Assembly: GCA_013433145.1 (NCBI GenBank) | Contig: CM024189.1 | Coordinates: 4,894,501 to 4,958,500, forward strand | Reading direction: 5' to 3' | DNA: 64,000 nt | DNA from: Ascaris suum | Taxonomy: Eukaryota; Nematoda; Chromadorea; Rhabditida; Ascarididae | In this document: positions 1 through 11,689 of the stretch, piece by piece | Numbering within the stretch: position 1 is the stretch's first letter | Layout: every line of letters begins with the position of its first letter | Notes under the pieces: model-generated | The model's database searches: none | What the model was told of the DNA's origin: nothing | Seen by the model: the letters and a program-made list of their open reading frames with translations, nothing else | Program-made: the position numbers and the translations under genes

Positions 1-364
1 TGTGGGTGGTGTCGACGACTGGAAACAAGCCCGCAAGCCGACAGTGAAGAAGGATATGTACGACGGCGCGAGCATCGAGATCTTCGGCGTTTTAGCCCGA
101 CAGTGTTCTGCGTGAGAATGAAGGCATCCTGCAGAAATACAGCTATAATTGCTATCGCACTTACGTCGACAGTATGTATGAAGGAAGCGGACGCTGCCAA
201 GTTGTGATCTCCGGTCTCAGCGAAGCGTAGGCCACCTTGGAGCTTCAACATTGAAAAAGTCTCGACGTGCAAAAACTTCGAGAGATCTTCCCTATTTCAG
301 CATTGATGGAATCTCGACCAATATGTATCGAGTGGATGACTATAAGCTGAGTAGAAGGCGTTTG
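1..364 (+). pseudogene. Coding-like fragments at the left edge, frames not continuous
   Basis: The first 114 bases read VGGVDDWKQARKPTVKKDMY and on to IEIFGVLARQ in one frame. The adjacent stretch reads SVLRENEGILQKYSYNCYRT in another, with no room for an intron between them. A GTATGT donor at about 171 and a TTTCAG acceptor at 295-300 bound a possible 130-nt intron, followed by a possible exon 301-364 (IDGISTNMYRVDDYKLSRRR) with a GTAAAG donor. The phases do not join cleanly. It may be the end of a gene to the left or a decayed copy. Not recognised. Confidence 0.25.
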
Positions 365-2607
365 GTAAAGGTTAACTTTGACTACTCGCATGTTGCAGGT
401 CAGATGGCTTGCAACTGTCGTAGATTTCTGATTTCACTTAGTTTGAGAATGTTTTTATTTATCTACCACATTTAAAGAGCCCCTTCGATGAATTCGCTAA
501 TAAGCGTCGAGAAATCGCTCGGGTCGACTTTATGATTAACAGGACTGTGTGACGGAACGCAGCCGTCTGTTCCGGAGGGAATGAGAACTACCTGGGGTAG
601 AACTAGCCTAAGGAAACAAGAGGAGATGGAAGCCGCTCGCTAGTGACTCATCCATATTCCCGAAAGTTAGGGCATCAAGACTTTAGAGGAGGAGAAATAG
701 TTCAATGCATTTATTTCAACAGTTTCAGTTTCTTGAGCAAATTGGCACACTTGCAGCTATTATTTTAAAATTTTCTGATTTCTTGATCGCTACAGATGCA
801 TCGTTATTCAAGCGCGTTCCTCTTTCTCTTCTTTGCCTAGAAGAAGGTTATCAAAGATTTTCGTTACTACTGTACCCTTGCAAATAAACGTACGGATAAA
901 GAGTTACGGTTTTCGAGAAATGAGGTCTAAGAGCTCTCTTGGAGGAATGAAAAGCGTTCTTATCCAGCCATGAGGTTTTTTGCAATCACTCATTTATACT
1001 GTTTTCAGTTTACTGTCATCCTGATTCGGCGGTATCGGACACCGACAGGTTGTTCTAGTAACTGCAGCACCTGTCAGCATAGCCGATGATCTCAATGTCC
1101 GTTTCATCTCGGCTAAACTGCAAACTCACTCGTGACGCTCTGGTGAGGTGAGTTTTCGAAACAGGATCTGCTAACTTTGTTAACGAATCTACTCGCGATG
1201 AGAACATTTTGGATCTTTTTCTTCCAGTGAATTCCTTTCCATAAGTGCTTAATTGTTTACTAATCTTTTCAACTAGCAACCATCTTACGATTAGTTCCCA
1301 AGTCAAAACTGCATCTCCTAAACCGAAGCATGCTTTGGTTGGAGTTTTCTGCTGTTGTGGGTGAAAACCTGCCAGCAGAATGGGTTTTACTGGAGATTTC
1401 TGCATCGTGAGGCAACTATTATGCAATAGACATATGACTGTTTCTAGACGTACCTGAGTGAAGCGACTGATCATGTGTACCTCTGAAACGGATTTGAAGT
1501 GGGAGACGGAAATATCCTGATTATCCTTAGCGGCTTGGAGCTAAGAAATATTTTTATTTTGAGTGGTTCAAAGTCCCGAGTTATATTGCGAAATACCGCA
1601 GAAAGAAAGACAGCCTGTTTAAAAATTGTGTTTACTCCACCATGAACAACCCCTGTAACTAAGGATAGAGAACAATACAAGGTACTCGTGGATTACTTAT
1701 CCAATGTTTTCCTAACAGGCTTTCCTTCGAAATGCCTTCAAAAACTTGCAGCAGTTTTTGAAGCATGTCTCTTTTTCAGTACAGTTTGTTAATGCAGAGT
1801 CTATCCTCATGCAACTGAAAAATTAGATGAGAAGGTTTCTGGTACCTTGACGAGATGTCCTCCTATTTCATTAACAAAACTCCCACTTACTGTCGGTTTC
1901 ACGTTGTTACTTGTCGTGAAAGCACTGGAGAAGCAATTTGCGAGAACCTTCGTATACCTCTTTGTTCTTAGTTATAAAGACCCATTCGTCGATCTCAAAA
2001 CAACAACAGCTTGCCACATTTAAGACTTACATCTACATATCAATAGCACTTCATTTTTAAAAAGTCGGTTGCTTTTTGTGTTATTTTGCAATATGATCGA
2101 GGAGAGCGGTTTTGATACCAGGCTTGGAGTTTAGCTGAAAGAAGACATCTTTTAGTTCCAAGCTGCTGCTGATTAATAAAGAAAATGGAGCGCTAAGGAT
2201 TTCCGTCTCCCACTTCAAATCATTTTCAGTGGCACACACCCACAAATCGCTTCACTCAGGTAATTCAGGCAGCAGTCATTGAATTCTTGCGTAGCATTTA
2301 CTTCACAAAGCACAAATCTTTTATATAAAGCATCAAGCATTCTAAGGAACGCAATTTTTGACAACAATTCCAGATGCTTTGTAAGCAAAGGAAGTCAGGA
2401 TCATAGCGCGATGATTTGGAACAATCAAAAGGTTCTTCTGGAATAGCCCTCGCAATTGCTGTTTTCTGAGTCCTGAGGGGCAAACTGATTACTCGCTATG
2501 TCTTAATAAGTAGCTAGGCGATAAACTACTTCTTTCGACGCCTTCTTCACGGTTCGAGATTGTGTTGTTTCTGACGTTATAGAAACTTCGGAAGTTGCAG
2601 ATAGCAT

Positions 2608-2814
2608 TTAAACGATGCCGTCATCAGCAGTGGTCGTACTCAATTGGGCAGAGTTTGTAAATGGGGAAGCAGAGAAGGGTCCATCATCCTTTTTGAAGAC
2701 TTCCTCCAAGAAAATTGCAAAAAGTTTGCATTTTGCCTGATCGACACTGACAGCATTGCCTGCGGCAGTCCGTGGCGGTGATTTGAGGTTCTGAGATTCC
2801 AGGTTTTTCCACAA
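2608..2814 (-). mobile_element. Possible non-LTR retrotransposon (LINE) remnant
   Basis: A 68-codon open frame includes DQAKCKLFAIFLEEVFKKDD, which resembles the segment just before the reverse-transcriptase domain of CR1/RTE-like elements (an E-K-A-x-x-L-x-x-F-F-x-x-V-F-x-x-x-D pattern). No YADD box or endonuclease could be found nearby, so at most it is a small dead fragment. Another open frame on the same strand at 1055-1474 (139 codons) is not recognised and could belong to the same or another element. Confidence 0.3.
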
Positions 2815-3029
2815 TCCTTAATGCCTGCGATGCATCATGCAAGTTTCCAAGTAGCATTTTGATTAGCCTCTTCTAACAATCTTTCTTATCTATGGTCCCT
2901 TTCGTTAAAATGCACTAAAGAAGAGCTTTCGAATCGCTAGCAGTGTTCGGAGTTCACCGTCATCCCCCTGTGGAGGTTGTCGTGGCAAGCCCCTCTTGTA
3001 GTTCCCGCATAACGGTGAGCTTAAATGTC

Positions 3030-3700
3030 GTACCGCAGGGGCCCCCGTCGATGGGGTCCCGCGACTAAAAAATCCCCGCCGTCGCGGTTTTCGTCATCTC
3101 TGTGAAGGGTGTTGAAAGCGCTAATTCTGCGGTCGCAAGTTGAAAAAAAGTTCTCCATTAAGTCACAGGACGTTGCGTGATGCATTATGCTGGAATGAGA
3201 AACGCTGGAAGGCAACGTGTTGCACGTGTTTTTTTTTCTTGCAATGAAACTGAAAGGCAACGTACACAGTCAATAGCGCTTCTCTTAAATTTGCGAACAC
3301 ATGCAATACCGTTTAGCAAATGCAATTGCATTTGCTAAAAATATCCGTCATGAGCTTCAGATGCGATCTCTATATCAAATAGGTTGCCAAAGATATGCCA
3401 AGACTTTCAGCTTTTCGAAAATTCTTCCTTTTGCATCTTTCCGTGAAAAGGATACAACACAATAGTGTGAACCAAATGAAAAATCTCGTGACTGGACCGA
3501 GCATTTTCGAACCTTCCGTCTCCGGGAGGGTTTGTGCTCTCCGGAACTTCCCTATCCCGACGGGGAATTTTGAGAACTCAATGCGCCACAGGGGCCTCGC
3601 GGTGGCGAAAATTCCCCACTCACTCAGGGATGATTCATCGTTTCACATGGCAGGGGTTTTCTTCGCGGGGCCCCAGCGGTGGCCCTCTTTCGAACACGAT
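3030..3700. repeat. GC-rich inverted-repeat element (MITE-like)
   Basis: The left arm near 3036-3110 (AGGGGCCCCCGTCGATGGGG followed by TCCCGCG) pairs imperfectly with the reverse complement of about 3610-3690 (GCGGGGCCCCAGCGGTGGCC) over roughly 70 nt. Inside the right half a second stem forms between GGGGAATTTT (3561-3570) and AAAATTCCCC (about 3609-3618). GC content is clearly above the surrounding AT-rich sequence. There is no coding frame of note. Foldback or miniature inverted-repeat elements look like this, but no target-site duplication was found. Confidence 0.4.
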
Positions 3701-4484
3701 TAGAGTGTAAAGCATTGATATCATGACTCGGCCTCAAGCGTTTCTTTCGTACAGGGCAGAACAGCCAAGAACTTCACTTGCCTTCAACGGAGACGACTGA
3801 TCATTAACGTTGTTTGTCTTCCTTGATGCTCCGTTGTCTCGGGTAACTCAACCGAAAAACCGAAGGAAGCACCAGAGTGAGCATCATTATTGGAGGAGTA
3901 TTCCCAAAAAAAGGTGACTTGCAGGAAAAAAGTTGCAGGCTGAGAACCCAATTCTCTCCTAAGCGCATTACTCAAATAGTTAGAGCAGTTTTGAATCTCC
4001 CGCATTTTACCTGTTAGAGAGAACGACCAGGGTCAAGCTTGCGTTTAGTCGCTGCGACAGCTCTTTTTTCTGGCGTCTAGGACGGTTAATGGATTTCGGC
4101 ACGGTCTTAGCTCTTATGTTCGGAGGTTCATCAGGCGAGAAGCCTGCAGTTAGCGGTTAATGGGTATTTTTACTTCCCACCAACTGCAGGACGATTTCTT
4201 GTTGGCTTTCTGTACACAGTTAGCCCTCGCATTCGCAGATTCATCCAACGAAAAGGCTGCGTTGAGCATAGGTGCTGACAGTCATTCCGGCCCCTTCCCC
4301 TCCTCTTAAGTCTCGTCTGTCGCAGTGCAAACTTTAAGCTTTGTAAGTAAAGCGATTTTAAGCGATGTGCTTTTCGATTTACATACACTGCGCCGTGCCT
4401 CGTCATGTGGCAGTTCTAGGTCGCGCTTATGCAGTCCTTATCGACCTGAGAGGTATTCGTCTTGTTCGTTTGAGGTACGGATAC

Positions 4485-5671
4485 TGGAACCTCATTAATA
4501 CTCCTGGTTGGTGTGGGAAGCGTTTCTTTTCGAAAGCGTTATCTAATCTCTGATGTTGGTAGCTGTGAACTCGCACGAGCTCAAGAAACGGTGGTAGCAG
4601 TTTACCGAGCCGTGAGGTGTGCCTGAACCTTGAAATTCGCGCAGAGTCCATTTTGCAGACTTCTACCTGGACATACTTTGCAAAATCAATATGTACCTTG
4701 CTGGAAAGTCTTACCGTACAATTTATCAACTGACCAATTGTTTGTGTTGTCACAAGTTAAGCAGTTGAAAACCAAGTCAACTGTTCATTGTTTCCTGCTT
4801 GTTCCTATTGTTTTTCTTTTCCAAATGAGTAATAGAATCCATTATATACGATCAAACTTGTTGCTTCTTTTGACCTTTTTTGAATGATTCTGCGACGATA
4901 GAGTCGACCGCACTTGCAGTTTGTGAATTTAATTTCGGCTTTAAAGCATGGCTTCTTCTGGAATAGCGTCACCTCATGGACGAATCTCACGAAAACTCTC
5001 TTACTCGAAACTTGCCAGACAGTTGTCGTCTTTGAGCGAAATTTTCTAAATATGTTCACAATGAGTTCGAATTGGGCCACGATTATTGCCTATGTCAACG
5101 TAACAGATCGATAACGACGTCTCAGTTCTGAAAATAATTTTTAATCACCGAGAGTTTGCATGATCCGTTTTGGGACTATGTAGACAAGGAATGGTCTGAA
5201 TGGTCATCTTCCTTCATATGGCGTTATTTAATTATATCCATAGTAGAGGCTCGTGCATGAATCACATGAATGTTCCCTGATGTGGATTTCGTGCGAACAT
5301 GAAAGTGGAGCATTGTTGGGGTGCAAACCCGGGGGGGGGGGGGGTATGAGATTGATGCGTCTATGAAGCATCTGTGGAGCACAAAGATTTAGTCCAGGAA
5401 GTTGAATTTTTCCAGGTTGATGCACTCAACACATTTTTCATCACCAAACTTGTTTCCCTTCCTTGGGATTGATGCGAGGACCACTCTTCCGGTCCCTCCA
5501 TTTTTCTCTTCCTCCTATGCCGTCGCGATGCAATGCTTCTTGCCTGTGTATCGTAGGAAGTGACACTGTAAGACTGTTAAAAGAAGCCTTCTGTCCTAAT
5601 GTGCACATAAACTGCATTGCAAAAGAACTTCTTCGTAGGTTTTTTTTGCATTTGCGCCGTTGAGCTCATAA
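4485..5671 (+). repeat. Copy 1 of the 1.2-kb duplicated segment, 15.4 kb upstream of copy 2
   Basis: A direct-repeat partner of 19864-21068 with only scattered substitutions by eye outside one patch. It contains the homologous upstream region, 5' leader, exon 1 start and the later part of intron 1, but not the glycogen synthase exons after that. About 90 nt (near 5021-5112), beginning just where the exon 1 donor should be, are replaced by unrelated sequence. The segment stops at GCTCATAA; beyond that point the two flanks differ. The G run here is 14 long (5331-5344). The zinc-finger gene lies between the two copies. Confidence 0.93.
4948..5049 (+). pseudogene. Truncated duplicate of glycogen synthase exon 1 (33-codon ORF)
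   Basis: Reads MASSGIASPHGRISRKLSYS and four further residues identically to the true exon 1. It then changes K25 to Q and runs through the position of the missing splice donor into SSLSEIF and a TAA stop. The donor TCG|GTAAGC of the functional copy is TCGTCTTTG here, so it cannot splice normally to exon 2. If transcribed from the duplicated upstream region it would give a 33-residue peptide. It is most simply a dead fragment left by a partial duplication. A role as an alternative or decoy first exon cannot be excluded. Confidence 0.8.
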
Positions 5672-8600
5672 ATTTTATCGCCGTTCGTGGATGCATCGCT
5701 AAAATAGCGCACAAAATGAATGTGACATTGACATCGTTTTTTGCAGTGTTTTAACTACAAAATTAAGCAATAACTGAAAAGATGGAAACGCATGGTTCCG
5801 CTATCATTCGTCGAGAAGCGCTCACGGAAAACGGTGACATTTTTGAGCCTTCGAATCCTTTCTTGGTGGACCAATTGTCGTTTAATATATTCCTGCTTGT
5901 GTTCCTTTTATGTGTCGTGGGTCTACCTTTGGTTAAATATTTCCGTCCCGGCATCTGAATATAAGCCACCTTAAACAACTGGATCTGCTGCGAAAGTGCA
6001 AGTCGACACAAACGCGAGGGACTAAATTCTTATTTCCATCCAGTAATAAAACCGCTAGCAGCAAAAACAGAGGGTCTGATGCTGAATCCAGAGGGAGCAT
6101 TGGGGAATTTCGAAATATACGCATCAGGCTGCAAGAGAGATCTAAAGATCTGTCCACTTCGGTCAGTTCCCGTGAAATGTCCACTTGCTCCTCTCTTAAC
6201 CGGTCTTGGTTCAAGAATCTTACATCTCGCTTAGGGCCGTTACTGTGGAAAACAGGAGAACAAACGTTCTAAGGAGAAGTTCACTGAGGGTAGCCAACTT
6301 GAACAGAAATTGTTGCTTGACAGGGAAAACGTAAGAAAGAGTGTGGAGCTGGTCAGCGCATGTTGAGAGATACCCTGCGCTCTGGGGGTGAACACAATGT
6401 TCACCATCAGTTTCGAGTTTCTTTCAATAGCCGTTGGGGTGCTTACATGTCGGCCCGAATGCGCGCTTTGATCACAGACGACGCTGATGCGAAGTATTCG
6501 CGACGAGAGCGCGGCGCCGCGTGCCCTGGGCGCTCGTTATGCCGGGATCTCAGCGATCTATTTTAGGTCATTAGTCGAAACTGTGACCGCCTTTCACACA
6601 ATATTTTCCGCTCCCTTGACATCCTGGTAGAAGATACGTTTCTTCGAAAATGGAATAGGAGGAAGGTGATATAATCCAGTAAAGCGATGTGTAAAATCTC
6701 GAAGGTCAACAGTTCGTAGAACATGCAAAATCTTTGGATGTGTACTGTATATGTACTTAGTAGAACAGTACTGTATAGCAGTATATATGTACTTACCTGG
6801 CGTCTGGGTGACGGTGACAAAGCAAATTCCTGTTAATTTTTTAAGGGATCATTTTTTCTTTTATCTTTTTTCCTTAAAAAGCTCTAGATTATTGTCGCTG
6901 TTTTATTTCGTAATCACCCATTCTCCTGACGTCTGCGGTTCCGCCCCACCCTCCCCGCCTTTCGTCTGTGAGTTTCTGTGCTCCTGAAGTGGCTAGCTTC
7001 CAAGATCTGACCTGTCATTTGCTGGCAACATCTTCCCGTCCATGGGGATGGAAGGATCTTTTCTTATGGTCAACTGTACATGCGGTTTTCACATATCACA
7101 GCGCCCGTGATGCTAACATCCTTTCTTGCGAAGACGCCTGCGCCGTCTCAACCATTGCCGAATTGCCCTAGTTTTCCATCGTTTTCACTACCTGATTCTG
7201 TAGTGGAATGTGGAATGTATCCTTATTGGAACCTATGTGCTCATGATAGGAACCATCGTCAGCATGGTAGTTGCAGTTTTGAACAGCAACCCTACCATCT
7301 CCGCAAGAGGCAGCTATGTCGTGGCTCCAAGCGTACTGGTCCCGAATGGCTACATTTGTGTGTGCCAGCCAAGTTATCATCAACAACCCGGGAGCCAACA
7401 TTACCATAACGCTATCGATAGACTATATAACGAAAATATCTGTTACGCAGTCCGAATTTGCTACCACATCTCAAATTCACGTCTGCTTGCTTCTTATGCC
7501 CTTCTCATTCTCAATAGCCTTCGCCAATCCTGCTCCCTTGTATAGCCGCGATCTTGCTGATCTTTCCATGTCTGCGCAAGATTCATCCCTTTTATGTTTC
7601 TACTTGATATATTCTCTTTTCGCCTGCAAATTTCGGACACCACACTTTCATGTTATTCATATTTTCGCATAAATGTGCGTTCTGAGTACGACTCATATTG
7701 GTTATTGCAGCGAGGGGGGCAGCTGTTATTTCGGTTTATACTGTACTTTCCTTGCGAGTTCCTTTCTTTTTGCTGAAAACTGAAACGTTACCATGTAACC
7801 AGTTTCTTCCTCTCCTTCTTTCTTCTGTTTCATCTGTTCAGTTGTACGTTTCTAGTGCCAGTACCTTTATGCACTTCAGGGATATGCTTGCCCAATCGTT
7901 TCTTCATTGTTCTAACTTCCCACTTCTTACTTTCGGCTGAGTAGTGATGAGTGTGCAGACTGCATCCTACAACCTTCTCCCAGATACGCTTATTGAAATT
8001 CCCTCTCACCTGTTCTCGATAAGCTTGGATTGTACTCGAGCGAATTGTTTCTTACCCTACGCTCGGTATAATCTCTTACGCTTTTTCCTCACGCATCCTA
8101 GATTTAAATGCCTCGCCAAATGAGGTGACACCCGATGTTGCAGTAACACGTTAGGAAGTGCATCCTCGACTTTCCTTCTTGATTTAATAAACTTTATCTT
8201 CATACTCTCAAAGGTTTGAAAAAAGGTTTCCACCTCCTCGTTTGAGTGGAGGTAAAAGGGTAATCTCGAGTTCCTATGACCTTAACTGACACCCCTTATA
8301 TGCCACCAACTGTCCGGGAAGGCTGTACATTGCAAACACTGCTCGCAAGTTTTCATTTGTTGCTCTCAAAGTTCTCGACGATGACCCCTTGGTCCTTCAA
8401 TTTTCAGTTATAGCCCCCTCAGTCCCTACTGATGAAGCCAGACTCTTTTCATTTCCTTCTCAGTAAGGACACATTGTCGACGTCTCAGTGCCTTTGCTCC
8501 AGTCGCTCATCAGTAATTGAGAGCCATGCGTTATTTCAAGCGGATACTTTCATTCGATTCATTCGATAGCGGTTACGTTAAGGGATGTGCAGTCCCTGAA

Positions 8601-11600
8601 GGTTTTGCCATGATAGGCAGCCAGGGTTAATTCATTTTATAAAAATATGTGACTATCTGTCTACACATTCTTGATCGTTTTCAACATTTGCTCTCTTTCA
8701 ATCTTTTCCCCAATTCCTTTGTGTGTTATCGATGTGCGGTCTATCATTTCTTGCAATAATTCGCTCAGTTGGGTTCCATCGGTCATCATTTGCTTGATTG
8801 GTATTTCCACAAGAAGAGGAACTCTCGAAAGCATCTGCATGGGCAAAGTTGGTTTCATTTCGACGGTCAGTATTGACTCATTATATCTACAAGCTGTAAT
8901 GGCGTTTCGCAGCCATCATTGGAATTCCTGTTTTCGATGAAAATATTTTAACCAGTGGCCGAAGTTATATCTAAATTTACCACTGTATAAGAATTGGTTA
9001 AACTTCTCTGCTTTGTGCATACTCCCGTGAGGAGAGGGATTTCTGCAGTTCAATCGCAATATTTTAAAGAGCATTTTCAAGCCCCGCCATGCTATTATTT
9101 TCCGGGATGGATGTGCAAATGAAAAGTTTTTCAGTTTTCCTTGCGGACGCCATTATGCAAATGAATTTTGCAAGTCTGAATGCTTTCTGACCAATAATAG
9201 AAGCCAAAACAGCAGAGGCCAACAATTCCACGTTCTGTGGTGCCAGAATCTAGAATTGTGCCCTAGTTATGAACTTCCTCTCGAGTAGTTCCGATAACAT
9301 TTTGGAAGACGTCGCTTTCTGAATCTACCCTCCAAATCTCTTCTTATGCATTTTCGCGGCCTTCGGATATACCAGAGGTGCATCGTTACGCTGCTGACAG
9401 TGCTCGAAGAACTTAAACGCGCTCATTGACTGCTCTCGGGTTCTCACATTCGCTGCACGTGCTACTTGCACCAGGAAGCTCGCCATTCATGACAAATACT
9501 CGAGATGTCATTATGCGTCTGATGATGTTGACTAGTGTCAGCTGACTTTAACGAAGACATAATTATCATTTTTCTACTTGATGCGCTAACTGGATTTTGT
9601 TGGTCGTCTTTCCTAATCTAATGTAGCGTCTGCTTCACTGACTTGCGCTGTTTTAGAAGCGAGCACAAGGACTCCTTGGTACATCTTCCGAAACCTTATA
9701 CAGGTGGTCCAGCTGAACCTGAATTTCCTAATGACCTGTGACTACCTTCAGCTGGTGCTTTTGCAAATATCCATTTTTTTCGGAGAATTGGTCGCAATGT
9801 CATTGCCCAATGATACCTCGCTTGCTGGATTGTCCAGCATTCCCAGTTCCTCTGCAACCATTCGCTGCAAGTCCGTTCGTGACAGCATTCTGATTTCAAC
9901 TTTCTGTAACTCAGGTCTTGCCAGTTGTAAGTTCAGTTTTTTTTTCTTTCCTCATATTCTTCAGTTATCTTCAAAAATGTGTTTCATTGACGATGTGCTG
10001 CTTGCTGCTCGTCATACTCGTCTATTATCCCTTCCAAACTCATGCTTCTGATTTTTGGTCACAGCTCTAACTTTTCCTGAATTATGCACGTTCTACTTGT
10101 CCATCAGCATTTTAGTTCTCCTCATCTATCGGCATCGTCTCTCGTCTAGTTTTTTATGAACCATCCGCCGAAACTGGAAAATTTTACTGCTTTTGTGGTT
10201 GTCACTTCTACATCTGAGGTCGATCTTTTAAGGGAGCAGCCGGCCCTTCAAAAGTTGTCACTTCGTTGTCCTATTATGCTGCCTTTCCTGCAAGAGGTTC
10301 CATTTTCCCTATCGAAGCACCGTAGTAAATAAACGTCACTGCCGTCAAAACAACACCGATAATTGGTGAATGGTTCACATTGTCGTCGTTTAGCGTACTG
10401 TTGAAGATGATTTCAGCATCGTGCTAGTCATCACCATCTGATCGATGCCTTCTAGTTTTCAGTTCTCCTGTAGCCGATTCATGCAGGAACTTTTATTCTT
10501 CGAAACACTCTTCCTCCTTGGTACACGCAAATTTCGTCTTTTGCAAGCGTTTTCTTTATTCAGGCTTGCTCGAGACCAGAACCGCTTCTAGTTGAATGAC
10601 ACGTTACCACGTCCCGACCTCTGTTCATCTTCATGGAACTTTTGTTCTGTTTAACTGGTTTCTGTAGTAAGCACAAAGGAACTTTCCATACTGACTTCTT
10701 TTGAACCTTGCATTTACGCCGCCTTTTCTTTTCTCGTTTGCAAGCCAAGGTGATTTTCGCTTCGCCTTACTGGTTAAATTCCACACACATTTTCCAAGCC
10801 GTTGTCTGCCACATCCGCCTCAGATTTTTCACGACTATTATCTGGCTTGTTTTCAACAAATTTGGATCTTTCATGCCCGGATTTCTGATGTACTAATTTT
10901 TTGAGAAAAGTCTGCTTATCTGACTTTCAGCACTTCTAAGTCTTTAATCACATTGGACTTTGATGGATCACTGTGAAAGACAGCGCTGATGAACATCTGT
11001 TGGTGAAGGCTGCGAGCACTAGATTTCCTGTCACCAACTCGTATGAGGATGGCTTCCACAGCAGAAGAAATGTAGAATTAGTGGAGATGTTTTGGGCAGT
11101 AGCGTTTGCAATGATTTTCTCTATGACATTCGAGAACTCGATGGTGGTTCACTCATCTCAGCGAACAGAGTTCACTGACCTGGCGCGCCATGTCAAAATT
11201 ACCAACTCCTTTCTTAAGAATTGATTTCAAAAATGGGTAATTAATCTTGAAGAGTATGGATGCGTATAAGTTGCAAAGTCGACAAGAAACAAGACCCAGC
11301 AGACGGTCGCTTGGAGTTTGAGGTTGGCATGAAGCGGCCTAGCGCACAGTCACTTGGGCATCGTTGAACATGGTGGCGGTCGATGTGCGTCGTTCTTATA
11401 ACGATTGCATCCTGCGTCGGCTTTTAGGCTGAGTCACTGACAACGACAAATTCCACAGGTCCTTATTTGAAAAAAAACGCTTGCACAAAGAGGTTTCATC
11501 TTCATGTGAAGCGCAGTACTTCTTCCTTCGGAATGTTATCATATTTGGCAACCATTCCTGCTAACATTGTGGCATCTCCTCCCACCTCCTCCTGCATTAA

Positions 11601-11689
11601 AAGAAAGTCCATTTTGTTGGTTGCTTTGAACTGTATTTAGCACCTATAACATAACTCTTATTTAAGGTTTTAATGGTTCGCAAGCTGAT
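5672..11689. other. Gene-poor region
   Basis: No intact gene was recognised. Weak coding-like reading exists on the plus strand at about 6990-7470 in shifting frames (for example IGTYVLMIGTIVSMVVAVLN at 7222-7281, and SQVIINNPGANITITLSIDY near 7370-7430), plus the minus-strand stretch described at 8661-10470. Otherwise it is AT-rich with no clear repeats. Confidence 0.4.
8661..10470 (-). pseudogene. Coding-like but frame-broken stretch on the minus strand
   Basis: The minus strand has a 65-codon open frame at 8858-8661 (includes LSELLQEMIDRTSITHKGIG). Further upstream on that strand a segment around 9960-9750 reads LARPELQKVEIRMLSRTDLQ and RMVAEELGMLDNPASEVSLG. It is joined on both sides to other frames by apparent single-base shifts; one lies in a run of nine T near 9942. 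Stops are frequent farther upstream. It may be a decayed gene or exons of an unrecognised gene. The stop density is close to random in parts, so this is a weak call. Confidence 0.2.

Noticed and set aside
4427..4753. 108-codon minus-strand ORF repeated at 19845-20132
   Set aside because: It is repeated only because the DNA segment is duplicated; it has no recognisable domain and lies in the glycogen synthase upstream region.
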